NCBI GenBank assembly: GCA_903848435.1 | Contig: CAINGG010000044.1 | Location: 1 to 5,120 of the forward strand | Direction: 5' to 3' | DNA length: 5,120 nt | DNA from: an uncultured Actinomycetes bacterium | Lineage (GTDB): Bacteria; Actinomycetota; Actinomycetes; S36-B12 | Notes under the pieces: generated by a model | What the model saw: only the letters and a program-made list of their open reading frames with translations | What the model was told of the DNA's origin: nothing | Databases searched by the model: none | Part shown: one piece after another, positions 1-5,120 of the stretch | How the letters are laid out: the number at the start of each line of letters is the position of its first letter | Position numbering within the stretch: the first letter of the stretch is position 1 | Program-made: the position numbers and the translations under genes

Positions 1-563
1 CCCGACGGGGGTACGAGTACGACAGGCGACACGGCCTCGTGCACGTCGCGGCGCACCGCGCCGGCGTGCATGTCATCGACTCCTGGCGTGGCGACCCACG
101 CGGTGGTGAAACCGCCGAGCAGCGTGGCCGCGACATTGTCGGGATGGCCTTCCATCGTCGCGGCGAGGTCGAGCACGGCTTCATCAGGCAGGAGGTCATC
201 GCCCTCGACGACAAGGCCGCGCGCCAGGAGGATCCCGCCGACGATCGCGGCGGCCGAGGACCCCAGCCCCCGCGACTGGGGAATCGCGTTGTCGCAACGC
301 AGCACGACACCAGGCGGTTCGACCTCCATCGCCGCCCAGGCCTGGGCCATGGCCCGGGCGACCAGGTGGCGCTCATCCCTCGGCAAGAAGTCAGCGCCTT
401 CCCCGTCGACGTGGACGAGGACGCCCGGGTCGTCGGTGACCATCGCGACAAGGTGATCGTGGATGCCCAGGGCCATGCCGAGGCAGTCGAAGCCGGGCCC
501 CAGGTTGGCGCTCGTGGCCGGCACCACGGCCTCGACGCCGACCGAGCGAAACGTGGCGCCCAC
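1..563 (-). CDS. thrB: Homoserine kinase (ThrB), 3' end cut off by the window edge
   Basis: Homoserine kinase phosphorylates L-homoserine with ATP to give O-phospho-L-homoserine, the substrate of ThrC; it is a cytoplasmic GHMP-superfamily kinase. The visible 187 residues carry the family hallmarks in order: VPATSANLGPGFD at 14-26 near the N-terminus, the glycine/serine-rich phosphate-binding loop IPQSRGLGSSAA at 94-105, and EGHPDNVA at 138-145, which contains the conserved acidic and asparagine residues of the active-site region. Family members are usually about 300 residues, so roughly the last third lies outside the window. The start is the GTG at 563-561, two bases after the thrC stop; it leaves a short N-terminal strand before the VPATSANLGPGFD motif, as is typical. 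A G-rich stretch (CGGGG, 570-574) six bases upstream is a modest ribosome binding site, and translational coupling to thrC is likely. It is the last visible gene of the lysA-hom-thrC-thrB run. Identification is secure; the exact start slightly less so. Confidence 0.96.
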   Translation of the reverse strand, partial: MGATFRSVGVEAVVPATSANLGPGFDCLGMALGIHDHLVAMVTDDPGVLVHVDGEGADFLPRDERHLVARAMAQAWAAMEVEPPGVVLRCDNAIPQSRGLGSSAAAIVGGILLARGLVVEGDDLLPDEAVLDLAATMEGHPDNVAATLLGGFTTAWVATPGVDDMHAGAVRRDVHEAVSPVVLVPPS

Positions 564-565
564 GA

Positions 566-1630
566 CTAGCCCCGAAGCCCCAGGGCGATGGCGGCAACGT
601 CGGCGTCAATCGGAACGACGATCGGATCGGGTGCGCCCTCGAGCGCCCAGTGCGGATCCTTCAAGCCATTGCCGGTCAGCGTGCACACGATGGTCTGCCC
701 AGGGTCGAGAATGCCGCGCTCCTTGGCTTGCAGGAGGCCGGCCACGCTCGCCGCGCTCGACGGCTCGCAGAAGAGGCCTTCCTTCTCCGCCAGCAGGTGG
801 TAGGCCGCGAGGATCTGCTCGTCGGTCACGCTGTCGATGAGCCCGCCCGAGTCGTCGCGTGCCGCGATGGCGTAGTCCCACGACGCGGGGTTGCCGATGC
901 GGATGGCCGTGGCGATCGTCTCCGGCGCAGTGACCCGAGCTCCCAGCACGAGCGGCGCCGCGCCCGCGGCCTGGAAGCCCCACATGCGGGGGCGATGCGT
1001 GGCCAGGCCGTCGGCGGCATACTCCACATATCCCTTCCAGTACGCCGTGATGTTGCCGGCATTGCCCACCGGCAGGCAGTGGATGTCGGGGGCGTCCCCG
1101 AGCAGGTCGACCACCTCGAAGCTGGCGGTCTTCTGGCCCTCGATGCGATCGGGATTGACGCTATTGACCAGCGAGACCGGGTAGTTGTCGGCCAGGTCGC
1201 GTGCCAGCGTGAGGCAGTCATCGAAATTGCCCTGCACCTGCAGCAACTTGGCGCCGTGCACCACCGCCTGTGCGAGCTTGCCCATCGCGATCTTGCCCTC
1301 GGGCACGAGCACGGCGCAGACCATGCCGGCCTTCACCGCATAGGCGGCCGCGCTCGCGGACGTGTTGCCGGTCGACGCGCAGATGACCGCGCGAGCACCG
1401 GCCTCGGCTGCCTTGCTGATGGCCATCGTCATGCCGCGGTCCTTGAAGGAGCCGGTCGGATTGGCGCCGTCGTACTTCAGCCAGACCTGGCACCCGGTCA
1501 TCTCGCTGAGAACGCACGCGTAGACGAGCGGCGTGCCGCCCTCGCGCAGCGACACGACCGGCGTGCTCTGGGTGACCGGCAGCCGGTCGCGGTACTCCTC
1601 GATGAGGCCGCGCCACTGCGGGGCGGTCAC
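566..1630 (-). CDS. thrC: Threonine synthase (ThrC), complete
   Basis: This PLP-dependent enzyme converts O-phospho-L-homoserine and water to L-threonine and phosphate, the last step of threonine synthesis, in the cytoplasm. At 354 residues it has the length of the short threonine synthases of actinobacteria and Bacillus rather than the longer E. coli or plant forms. Visible motifs are the PLP-binding lysine in GSFKDRGM (K63), the substrate loop STGNTSASAAAYA (86-98), the phosphate-binding glycine loop PVGNAGN (187-193), the family segment AIRIGNPASW (242-251), EPSSAAS (289-295) and TLTGNGLKDP (317-326). The start is the GTG at 1630-1628, which overlaps the hom TGA as GTGA; a strong purine-rich ribosome binding site (GAGGGGGAGG, 1638-1647) lies seven bases upstream, inside the end of hom. 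The stop is TAG at 568-566. The overlap implies co-translation with hom. The general fold is shared with threonine dehydratase and cysteine synthase, but the IGNP segment and the hom/thrB neighbours settle the assignment. Confidence 0.97.
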   Translation of the reverse strand: MTAPQWRGLIEEYRDRLPVTQSTPVVSLREGGTPLVYACVLSEMTGCQVWLKYDGANPTGSFKDRGMTMAISKAAEAGARAVICASTGNTSASAAAYAVKAGMVCAVLVPEGKIAMGKLAQAVVHGAKLLQVQGNFDDCLTLARDLADNYPVSLVNSVNPDRIEGQKTASFEVVDLLGDAPDIHCLPVGNAGNITAYWKGYVEYAADGLATHRPRMWGFQAAGAAPLVLGARVTAPETIATAIRIGNPASWDYAIAARDDSGGLIDSVTDEQILAAYHLLAEKEGLFCEPSSAASVAGLLQAKERGILDPGQTIVCTLTGNGLKDPHWALEGAPDPIVVPIDADVAAIALGLRG

Positions 1631-2931
1631 GGCCCGGCCTCCCCCTCGACGCGCATGACGCCCACAACGCTCTTGACGGCGTCGAGGGTGCGCAGGTTGT
1701 CGACCGTGCGGCGCAATGCACCTTCGGTAGCCAGGTGAGTGCGCACGATGAGACCGGCATCGTCGCCGTGACCGTCCTGGCGGACGACCTGGATGCTCAC
1801 GCCGTTGTCGGCAAACGCCTGGGCGATGGCCGCGAGCACGCCGGGGCGATCGGCGACGTCGAGGTTGACGTAGTAGCGCGTGCGCGCCTCGTCGATGGAG
1901 CGAACGCCGAGGGCCGCGTAGACGGACTCCGTGGGACCGCGACCGCCCGACACGCGATTGCGCGCAGCCGCGACGACATCGCCGAGGACCGCGCTAGCAG
2001 TGGGGGCGCCACCGGCACCGCGACCGTAGAACATCATCTCGCCCGCGGACTCCGCCTCGACGAACACGGCATTGAACGCATCTCTCACGCTGGCGAGTGG
2101 ATGATCGTTGGGAACCATCGCCGGGTGCACGCGCACGATGACCCCCGCACCGTCAGCAGTGCGCTCGGCGACCGCCAGCAGCTTGATGACGAAGCCCATG
2201 TCACGCGCGGCCTCGACGTCGGCGGCGGTCACCCCGGTGATGCCCTCGCACGAGACGTCATCAGTCGTCACGCGGGTGTGGAAGGCGAGTTCCGCGAGGA
2301 TGGCCGCCTTCGCAGCGGCGTCGTGGCCGCCGACGTCAGCCGTCGGATCGGCCTCGGCGTAGCCCAGCGCCTGCGCCTCGGCCAGGGCCACGGCGTAGTC
2401 AGCACCCTCAGACTCCATCTTGGACAGGATGAAGTTGGTCGTGCCGTTGACGATGCCGAGCACCTTGACCACTCGGTCGCCCGCGAGCGACTCGCGCAGG
2501 GGGCGCAGCAGGGGGATCGCGCCCGCCACGGAGGCCTCGAAGTAGAGGTCCACGCCGTTGTCGGCCGCCGCGCGGTAGAGCGTGGCGCCGTCGGCCGCCA
2601 ACAGCGCCTTGTTGGCCGTGATGACGCTGGATCCCGCGGCCATCGCCGACAGAATCAGCGACCGGGCCGGCTCGATGCCGCCCATCACCTCGACCACGAT
2701 GTCGGCGCCGCGAGCAGCAAGGCCAGCGGCATCGTCGGTCAGCAGGTCGGCGGGCACGCCCGGCCGCGGGCGCGAGGCGTCGCGAACGGCCACGCCGATG
2801 AGCTGGAGCGGCGCGCCGACGCGCGCGGCAAGATCGGGTGCGCTCTCGGTGAGGAGGCGGGCCACCTGTGAGCCCACCGTGCCACCGCCGAGCAGGGCCA
2901 CCGTGATCGGGGCGGGCGTTGCGGCGGGCAT
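1627..2931 (-). CDS. hom: Homoserine dehydrogenase (Hom) with C-terminal ACT domain, complete
   Basis: It reduces L-aspartate 4-semialdehyde to L-homoserine with NAD(P)H, committing carbon to threonine and methionine. The product is 434 residues, normal for monofunctional actinobacterial enzymes; there is no fused aspartokinase. Order of parts: Rossmann loop GGGTVG (15-20), VEVMGGIEP (80-88), TANKALLA (105-112) with the catalytic-type lysine K108, EASVAGAIPLL (132-142), GIVNGTTNFIL (159-169), and a catalytic-domain segment with E193, D199, D204 and K208 matching the acidic residues and second lysine known from the yeast enzyme. An ACT domain spans about 353-430 (core DRPGVLAAIAQAFADNGVSI, 361-380); in Corynebacterium Hom this region mediates threonine feedback inhibition, so the same is inferred here. 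The frame is open upstream to a GTG at 2988, but the ATG at 2931 is chosen because AGGAG sits four bases before it and the Rossmann fold then begins about ten residues in. An in-frame ATG at 2943 is the next alternative. The stop overlaps the thrC start. Confidence 0.97.
   Translation of the reverse strand: MPAATPAPITVALLGGGTVGSQVARLLTESAPDLAARVGAPLQLIGVAVRDASRPRPGVPADLLTDDAAGLAARGADIVVEVMGGIEPARSLILSAMAAGSSVITANKALLAADGATLYRAAADNGVDLYFEASVAGAIPLLRPLRESLAGDRVVKVLGIVNGTTNFILSKMESEGADYAVALAEAQALGYAEADPTADVGGHDAAAKAAILAELAFHTRVTTDDVSCEGITGVTAADVEAARDMGFVIKLLAVAERTADGAGVIVRVHPAMVPNDHPLASVRDAFNAVFVEAESAGEMMFYGRGAGGAPTASAVLGDVVAAARNRVSGGRGPTESVYAALGVRSIDEARTRYYVNLDVADRPGVLAAIAQAFADNGVSIQVVRQDGHGDDAGLIVRTHLATEGALRRTVDNLRTLDAVKSVVGVMRVEGEAGP
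1638..1647 (-). promoter_or_regulatory. Ribosome binding site of thrC inside the hom 3' end
   Basis: GAGGGGGAGG on the minus strand lies seven bases before the GTG that overlaps the hom stop. It fixes the thrC start at 1630 despite the non-ATG codon and suggests thrC can recruit ribosomes on its own in addition to coupling with hom. Confidence 0.75.
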
Positions 2932-2935
2932 GGTG

Positions 2936-2940
2936 CTCCT
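2936..2940 (-). promoter_or_regulatory. Ribosome binding site that decides the hom start
   Basis: AGGAG followed by CACC and ATG is the only good ribosome binding site in the 66-base lysA-hom spacer. It favours the start at 2931 over the in-frame ATG at 2943 and the GTG at 2988, neither of which has a comparable site. The spacer shows no stem followed by a U-run, so read-through from lysA into hom is plausible. Confidence 0.75.
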
Positions 2941-2997
2941 CATGGGCCGGGGCTGGTGCGGCCTAAGCCTCTCAGATCGCCCGGGCACCCGCGGCGC

Positions 2998-4413
2998 TTA
3001 GGTCGCGGCCCCGGGATCCAGGGCGAGCAGGTCCGCCTCCGTGTCGCGGCGCAGGATCGTCGCCGTACGACCATCGCGGACGCCGATCACCGCGGGACGA
3101 GGCAGGTAGTTGTACTGAGAGGCCATCGACCGGCAGTAGGCGCCGGTGGCGGCAACCGCGAGCAGGTCACCAGCGGCTAGGTCGGACGGCAACCAGGCAT
3201 CGCGTACGACCACGTCGCCGCTCTCGCAGTGCTTGCCGACCACCCGGCACAGCTGGGGCGGCGCCGACGAGTGACGCGACGCCAGCACCACCGTGTAATC
3301 GGCGTCGTAGAGCGCCGTGCGAATGTTGTCGCTCATGCCGCCATCGACAGAGACATAAGCGCGGACCTGGCCGTTGTCGAGCTCGACGGGCTTGACGATC
3401 CCGACCTCGTAAACGGTGACCCCGGCGGGGCCCACGATCGCTCGTCCCGGCTCGAAGGACAGGCGCGGGACCGAGATGCCGGCACGCTCGCATGACTTCA
3501 CCACGATGCGTTCGAGTGCCGCAGCCATGTCGGCGACCGCCAGCGGGTCATCGAGCGATGTGTAGGCGATGCCCATGCCGCCGCCCAGGTTGAGCTCTTC
3601 GATCTCGGCGCCATCCGCGGCAATCTCGGCCGCTAGGTCCGCGATGCGCGCGGCCGCGATCTCGAAGCCCGACGCGTCGAATATCTGCGACCCGATGTGC
3701 GAGTGCAGGCCGGCGAAGTGCAGGCCGGCGGCGGCGCGCACACGCGCGACTGCGGCGCGTGCCTCGCCGGTGGCGAGTGACAGACCGAACTTCTGGTCCT
3801 CATGCGCCGTGGCGATGAATTCATGCGTGTGCGCCTCGACCCCGACCGTGACGCGGACGAGCACCCGAGCGATGACTCCCTGGCGCTGGGCCACGGCCGA
3901 AACCGTGTCGATCTCCGGAATGGCATCGATGACGAGGGTGCCCACCCCGGCCGCGAGCGCCCGCTGGATCTCGGCCACTGACTTGTTGTTGCCGTGCATG
4001 ATGATGCGCTCGGGCGGGAACCCCGCGGCGAGAGCGACGGCCAACTCACCCCCGCTTGCCACATCGAGGCCGAGTCCCTCCTCGTCGCACCAGCGCGCGA
4101 TGGTCGTGGCCAGGAACGCCTTCGCCGCGTAGTAGACGGTGGCGGGCGCCGGGCCGCGCGCATAGGAATCGCGGAAGTCGATCGCGCGCGACCGAAAGTC
4201 GGCCTCATCGATCACATAGAGAGGTGTCGCGAAGTCCGCCGCCAGTCGGCGCACATCGCAACCGCCGACTACCAGTGCGCCGTCGGGGCCCCGGTGGGCG
4301 GTGGTGGGCCACACGGAAGGAGCGAGTGCATCGAGGGTTCCTGTCGGCATGGAGGGCACGGCGCCAGGGGTGATCACCTCCCCGTGACGAGGACCTGCCG
4401 GGTGCGCGCGCAT
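2998..4413 (-). CDS. lysA: Diaminopimelate decarboxylase (LysA), complete
   Basis: It decarboxylates meso-2,6-diaminopimelate to L-lysine, the final lysine step; it is a PLP enzyme of the alanine-racemase-like (fold III) decarboxylases, active as a dimer in the cytoplasm. The 471-residue product shows the PLP lysine in YYAAKAF (K98), DVASGGEL (117-124), HGNNKS (140-145), HSHIGSQ (237-243), the glycine loop LGGGMG (276-281), EPGRA (321-325), SVDGGMSDN (355-363), the catalytic GKHCESGD (393-400, C396 and E397 contributed across the dimer) and GAYCRSMASQYN (424-435). The middle is very like mycobacterial LysA. The ATG at 4413 is chosen because residues 3-10 (AHPAGPRH) resemble a leader recalled from other actinobacterial LysA proteins; the shorter mycobacterial-type protein would begin near M22 (position 4350), but no ribosome binding site supports that. 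None is visible before 4413 either, so the message may be leaderless. The stop is TAA at 3000-2998. It heads the four-gene run and is divergent from a membrane-protein gene. Confidence 0.97.
   Translation of the reverse strand: MRAHPAGPRHGEVITPGAVPSMPTGTLDALAPSVWPTTAHRGPDGALVVGGCDVRRLAADFATPLYVIDEADFRSRAIDFRDSYARGPAPATVYYAAKAFLATTIARWCDEEGLGLDVASGGELAVALAAGFPPERIIMHGNNKSVAEIQRALAAGVGTLVIDAIPEIDTVSAVAQRQGVIARVLVRVTVGVEAHTHEFIATAHEDQKFGLSLATGEARAAVARVRAAAGLHFAGLHSHIGSQIFDASGFEIAAARIADLAAEIAADGAEIEELNLGGGMGIAYTSLDDPLAVADMAAALERIVVKSCERAGISVPRLSFEPGRAIVGPAGVTVYEVGIVKPVELDNGQVRAYVSVDGGMSDNIRTALYDADYTVVLASRHSSAPPQLCRVVGKHCESGDVVVRDAWLPSDLAAGDLLAVAATGAYCRSMASQYNYLPRPAVIGVRDGRTATILRRDTEADLLALDPGAAT
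3703..3730 (-). repeat. Short tandem repeat inside lysA (15-base period)
   Basis: Thirteen bases (plus-strand GTGCAGGCCGGCG) occur at 3703-3715 and again at 3718-3730. They encode the doubled peptide AGLH-F-AGLH just before the active-site HSHIGSQ motif. The reading frame and protein motifs are intact, so this is a local sequence feature within a functional gene. Confidence 0.7.
4369..4378. other. Perfect 10-base palindrome GGTGATCACC at the lysA 5' end
   Basis: The palindrome covers codons 12-15 of lysA. On the coding strand the flanking bases extend it to GGGGAGGTGATCACCCC, which includes GGAGGTGATC, a ten-base match to the complement of the 16S rRNA 3' tail. No start codon lies at a usable distance: the next in-frame GTG (4359) is about 17 bases after the GGAGG core. 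It could be an operator, a pause site or chance. Confidence 0.4.
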
Positions 4414-4420
4414 GATCGGC

Positions 4421-4426
4421 AGGGTA
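4421..4426 (-). promoter_or_regulatory. Possible -10 element for leaderless lysA transcription
   Basis: TACCCT on the minus strand fits the TANNNT pattern of actinobacterial -10 elements and ends seven bases before the lysA ATG. That spacing would place the transcription start on the A of the start codon. Together with the absence of a ribosome binding site upstream of 4413, this suggests a leaderless message. No convincing -35 hexamer at 16-18 bases is seen, so the call is tentative. Confidence 0.4.
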
Positions 4427-4435
4427 TCGACGACC

Positions 4436-4480
4436 GGTCAGCAAGTGATAAGTGGCGCGTCCGCTCAGCACTTGCTGACC
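4436..4480. repeat. Perfect 12-base inverted repeat, candidate shared operator
   Basis: GGTCAGCAAGTG (4436-4447) and CACTTGCTGACC (4469-4480) are exact reverse complements separated by 21 bases, with centres 33 bases apart, about three helical turns. The right arm belongs to a smaller palindrome, TCAGCA-CT-TGCTGA (4465-4478), and the left arm carries a direct AAGTG repeat (4443-4447 and 4450-4454). On each strand, reading outward, CACTTGCTGACC is followed by a TANNNT element after 9 bases (minus) or 10 bases (plus). This symmetry suits a dimeric regulator acting on both lysA and the divergent gene. A transcribed hairpin is possible, but no U-run follows on either strand, which argues against a terminator. 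Binding protein unknown. Confidence 0.5.
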
Positions 4481-4490
4481 TCGCCGTGCC

Positions 4491-4496
4491 TACCGT
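4491..4496 (+). promoter_or_regulatory. Possible -10 element for the divergent membrane-protein gene
   Basis: TACCGT fits TANNNT and would start transcription near 4503, leaving a leader of about 25 bases that contains the ribosome binding site at 4515-4520. It sits 10 bases beyond the right arm of the inverted repeat, mirroring the lysA side. No clear -35 is seen at standard spacing; a six-base pattern this loose can arise by chance. Confidence 0.3.
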
Positions 4497-4514
4497 CGTT
4501 CCAGCCCCGATGAC

Positions 4515-4520
4515 GGGAGG
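4515..4520 (+). promoter_or_regulatory. Ribosome binding site that decides the start at 4528
   Basis: GGGAGG lies seven bases before the ATG at 4528. An in-frame ATG at 4510 would add six residues, but this site falls inside that extension and no good site precedes it, so 4528 is preferred. Confidence 0.75.
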
Positions 4521-4527
4521 TACGGCA

Positions 4528-5120
4528 ATGGACTCGACGAGTACCCAGTCCGCGCAGGCCGCCGCCGAGAGCGCCACCTCAGCGGCAACGCCGGAGCAGC
4601 GACGTTCATGGATGCAAGGGCCGCTGCCGGAGGTCATCGGCTACGTCGGAGGCGCCCTCGTCGCTAGCGCGGGCCTGAACTTCATCGCCCAGTCGTGGGA
4701 GAAATGGTCTTTCATCACTCGGGTATCCGTGGTCGGCACGGCTTTAGCCATCCTCTACGCCGCTGCTGGCGCGGTCATCGGCATCGCCGGGGGCCGGGCC
4801 GCTCTGGAATCACCCGAGAAGGCCAATCGTCGTCGCCTGACCGCGGTGCTCATGGCACTGGCCGCCGTGCTGGTCGGAGCCCTGACCGCGGTGATCATCG
4901 ATCACCAGGGCTGGATGGACTTCGAGGACAGCACGTGGTGGATCGTGCTTCCGGGAGCGCTCGCGCTCCTGGCCGCCGGTGTGGGGGCCTGGTTCGCGCC
5001 GGGCGCCGTTTCTACGCTCGCGGTCGCCGCCACCAGCGCCTGGACGGGCGTCGCGCTCACCATGAAGATCGCGGTGGACCAGCCCGCCTGGTGGGTGCCG
5101 GTGCTCATCACTGCCTTCGG
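4528..5120 (+). CDS. Multi-pass membrane protein of unknown function, 3' end cut off
   Basis: The visible 197 residues begin with a polar, alanine/serine-rich cytoplasmic-type segment (1-33), then hydrophobic stretches at about 34-54, 65-89, 104-124, 137-157, 159-180 and 187 onward, so at least five or six membrane segments. A basic loop (KANRRR, 98-103) between the second and third segments suggests that side faces the cytoplasm. No signal peptide, catalytic motif or ligand-binding signature is visible. The opening of the membrane domain (EVIGYVGGALVASAGLNFIAQSW, 35-57, shown here only as GYVGGALV at 38-45) resembles actinobacterial integral membrane proteins of the DUF2157-like type, which start with a glycine-rich GYxGG segment; this is by pattern memory, not a search. 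The gene is read away from lysA across a 114-base intergenic region and may share its control, but no link to lysine metabolism is shown. It contains one rare TTA leucine codon (4744-4746) and appears less G/C-biased at third positions than the minus-strand genes. A transporter role cannot be excluded. Confidence 0.85.
   Translation, partial: MDSTSTQSAQAAAESATSAATPEQRRSWMQGPLPEVIGYVGGALVASAGLNFIAQSWEKWSFITRVSVVGTALAILYAAAGAVIGIAGGRAALESPEKANRRRLTAVLMALAAVLVGALTAVIIDHQGWMDFEDSTWWIVLPGALALLAAGVGAWFAPGAVSTLAVAATSAWTGVALTMKIAVDQPAWWVPVLITAF

Noticed and set aside
39..569. Plus-strand open frames opposite thrB
   Set aside because: The minus-strand frame encodes clear homoserine kinase motifs, so these frames are shadows.
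650..1738. Long plus-strand open frame of 362 codons opposite thrC
   Set aside because: It is antisense to a thrC gene with every expected motif, is rich in Arg, Ala, His and Asp as expected of a GC-driven shadow frame, and has no recognisable domain.
1735..2871. Long plus-strand open frame of 378 codons opposite hom
   Set aside because: It is a mirror frame of an intact homoserine dehydrogenase; its composition (Arg, Gly, Asp, Val, His) is typical of antisense GC-rich frames.
2932..2988. N-terminal extension of Hom from the GTG at 2988
   Set aside because: The extra 19 residues are Arg/Pro-rich, lie before the strong ribosome binding site at 2936-2940 and are not needed for the nucleotide-binding fold.
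2932..2997. Terminator or second promoter between lysA and hom
   Set aside because: Only short GC-rich complementarities (for example GGTGC/GCACC) are present, with no U-run and no convincing promoter pair.
4436..4480. Intrinsic terminator or riboswitch in the divergent region
   Set aside because: The stem has a 21-base loop and no U-run on either strand, and neither side is the end of a gene. Nothing resembles the lysine riboswitch core, and at most 114 bases are available.
1..5120. Mobile elements, CRISPR arrays, tRNA or rRNA genes, or an undescribed multi-gene system
   Set aside because: No transposase-like frame, regular spaced repeats, cloverleaf or rRNA-like sequence was seen; nearly all bases fall in five recognisable coding regions.

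Overview
The window is GC-rich, almost gap-free bacterial DNA with GTG starts, 4-base gene overlaps and strong G+C bias at third codon positions. With the gene order lysA-hom-thrC-thrB, this points to a high-GC Gram-positive bacterium (Actinomycetota). The protein sequences fit: the LysA N-terminus resembles the HPAGPRH leader I recall from streptomycete-type LysA proteins, and its core closely resembles mycobacterial LysA. The genus cannot be named from this window.

Layout: positions 1-4413 hold four genes on the minus strand, read right to left as lysA (4413-2998), hom (2931-1627), thrC (1630-566) and thrB (from 563, running off the left edge). hom and thrC overlap by four bases (GTGA), thrC and thrB are two bases apart, and a 66-base spacer separates lysA from hom. 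A 114-base divergent intergenic region (4414-4527) follows. A plus-strand gene for a multi-pass membrane protein then starts at 4528 and runs off the right edge.

How the genes work together: all four minus-strand genes act downstream of aspartate semialdehyde. LysA performs the last step of lysine synthesis (meso-diaminopimelate to lysine). Hom makes homoserine at the branch point toward threonine and methionine, ThrB phosphorylates it, and ThrC converts O-phosphohomoserine to threonine. Hom carries a C-terminal ACT domain, the usual site of amino-acid feedback control. All catalytic motifs looked for are intact in the complete genes.

The least ordinary part is the divergent intergenic region. 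It holds a perfect 12-base inverted repeat whose two arms sit at nearly the same distance (9 and 10 bases) from an outward-facing TANNNT element on each strand. This suggests a shared operator for lysA and the membrane gene. lysA has no visible Shine-Dalgarno sequence, and its TANNNT lies exactly where a leaderless transcript would need it. I found no mobile element, CRISPR array, RNA gene or clearly new system.
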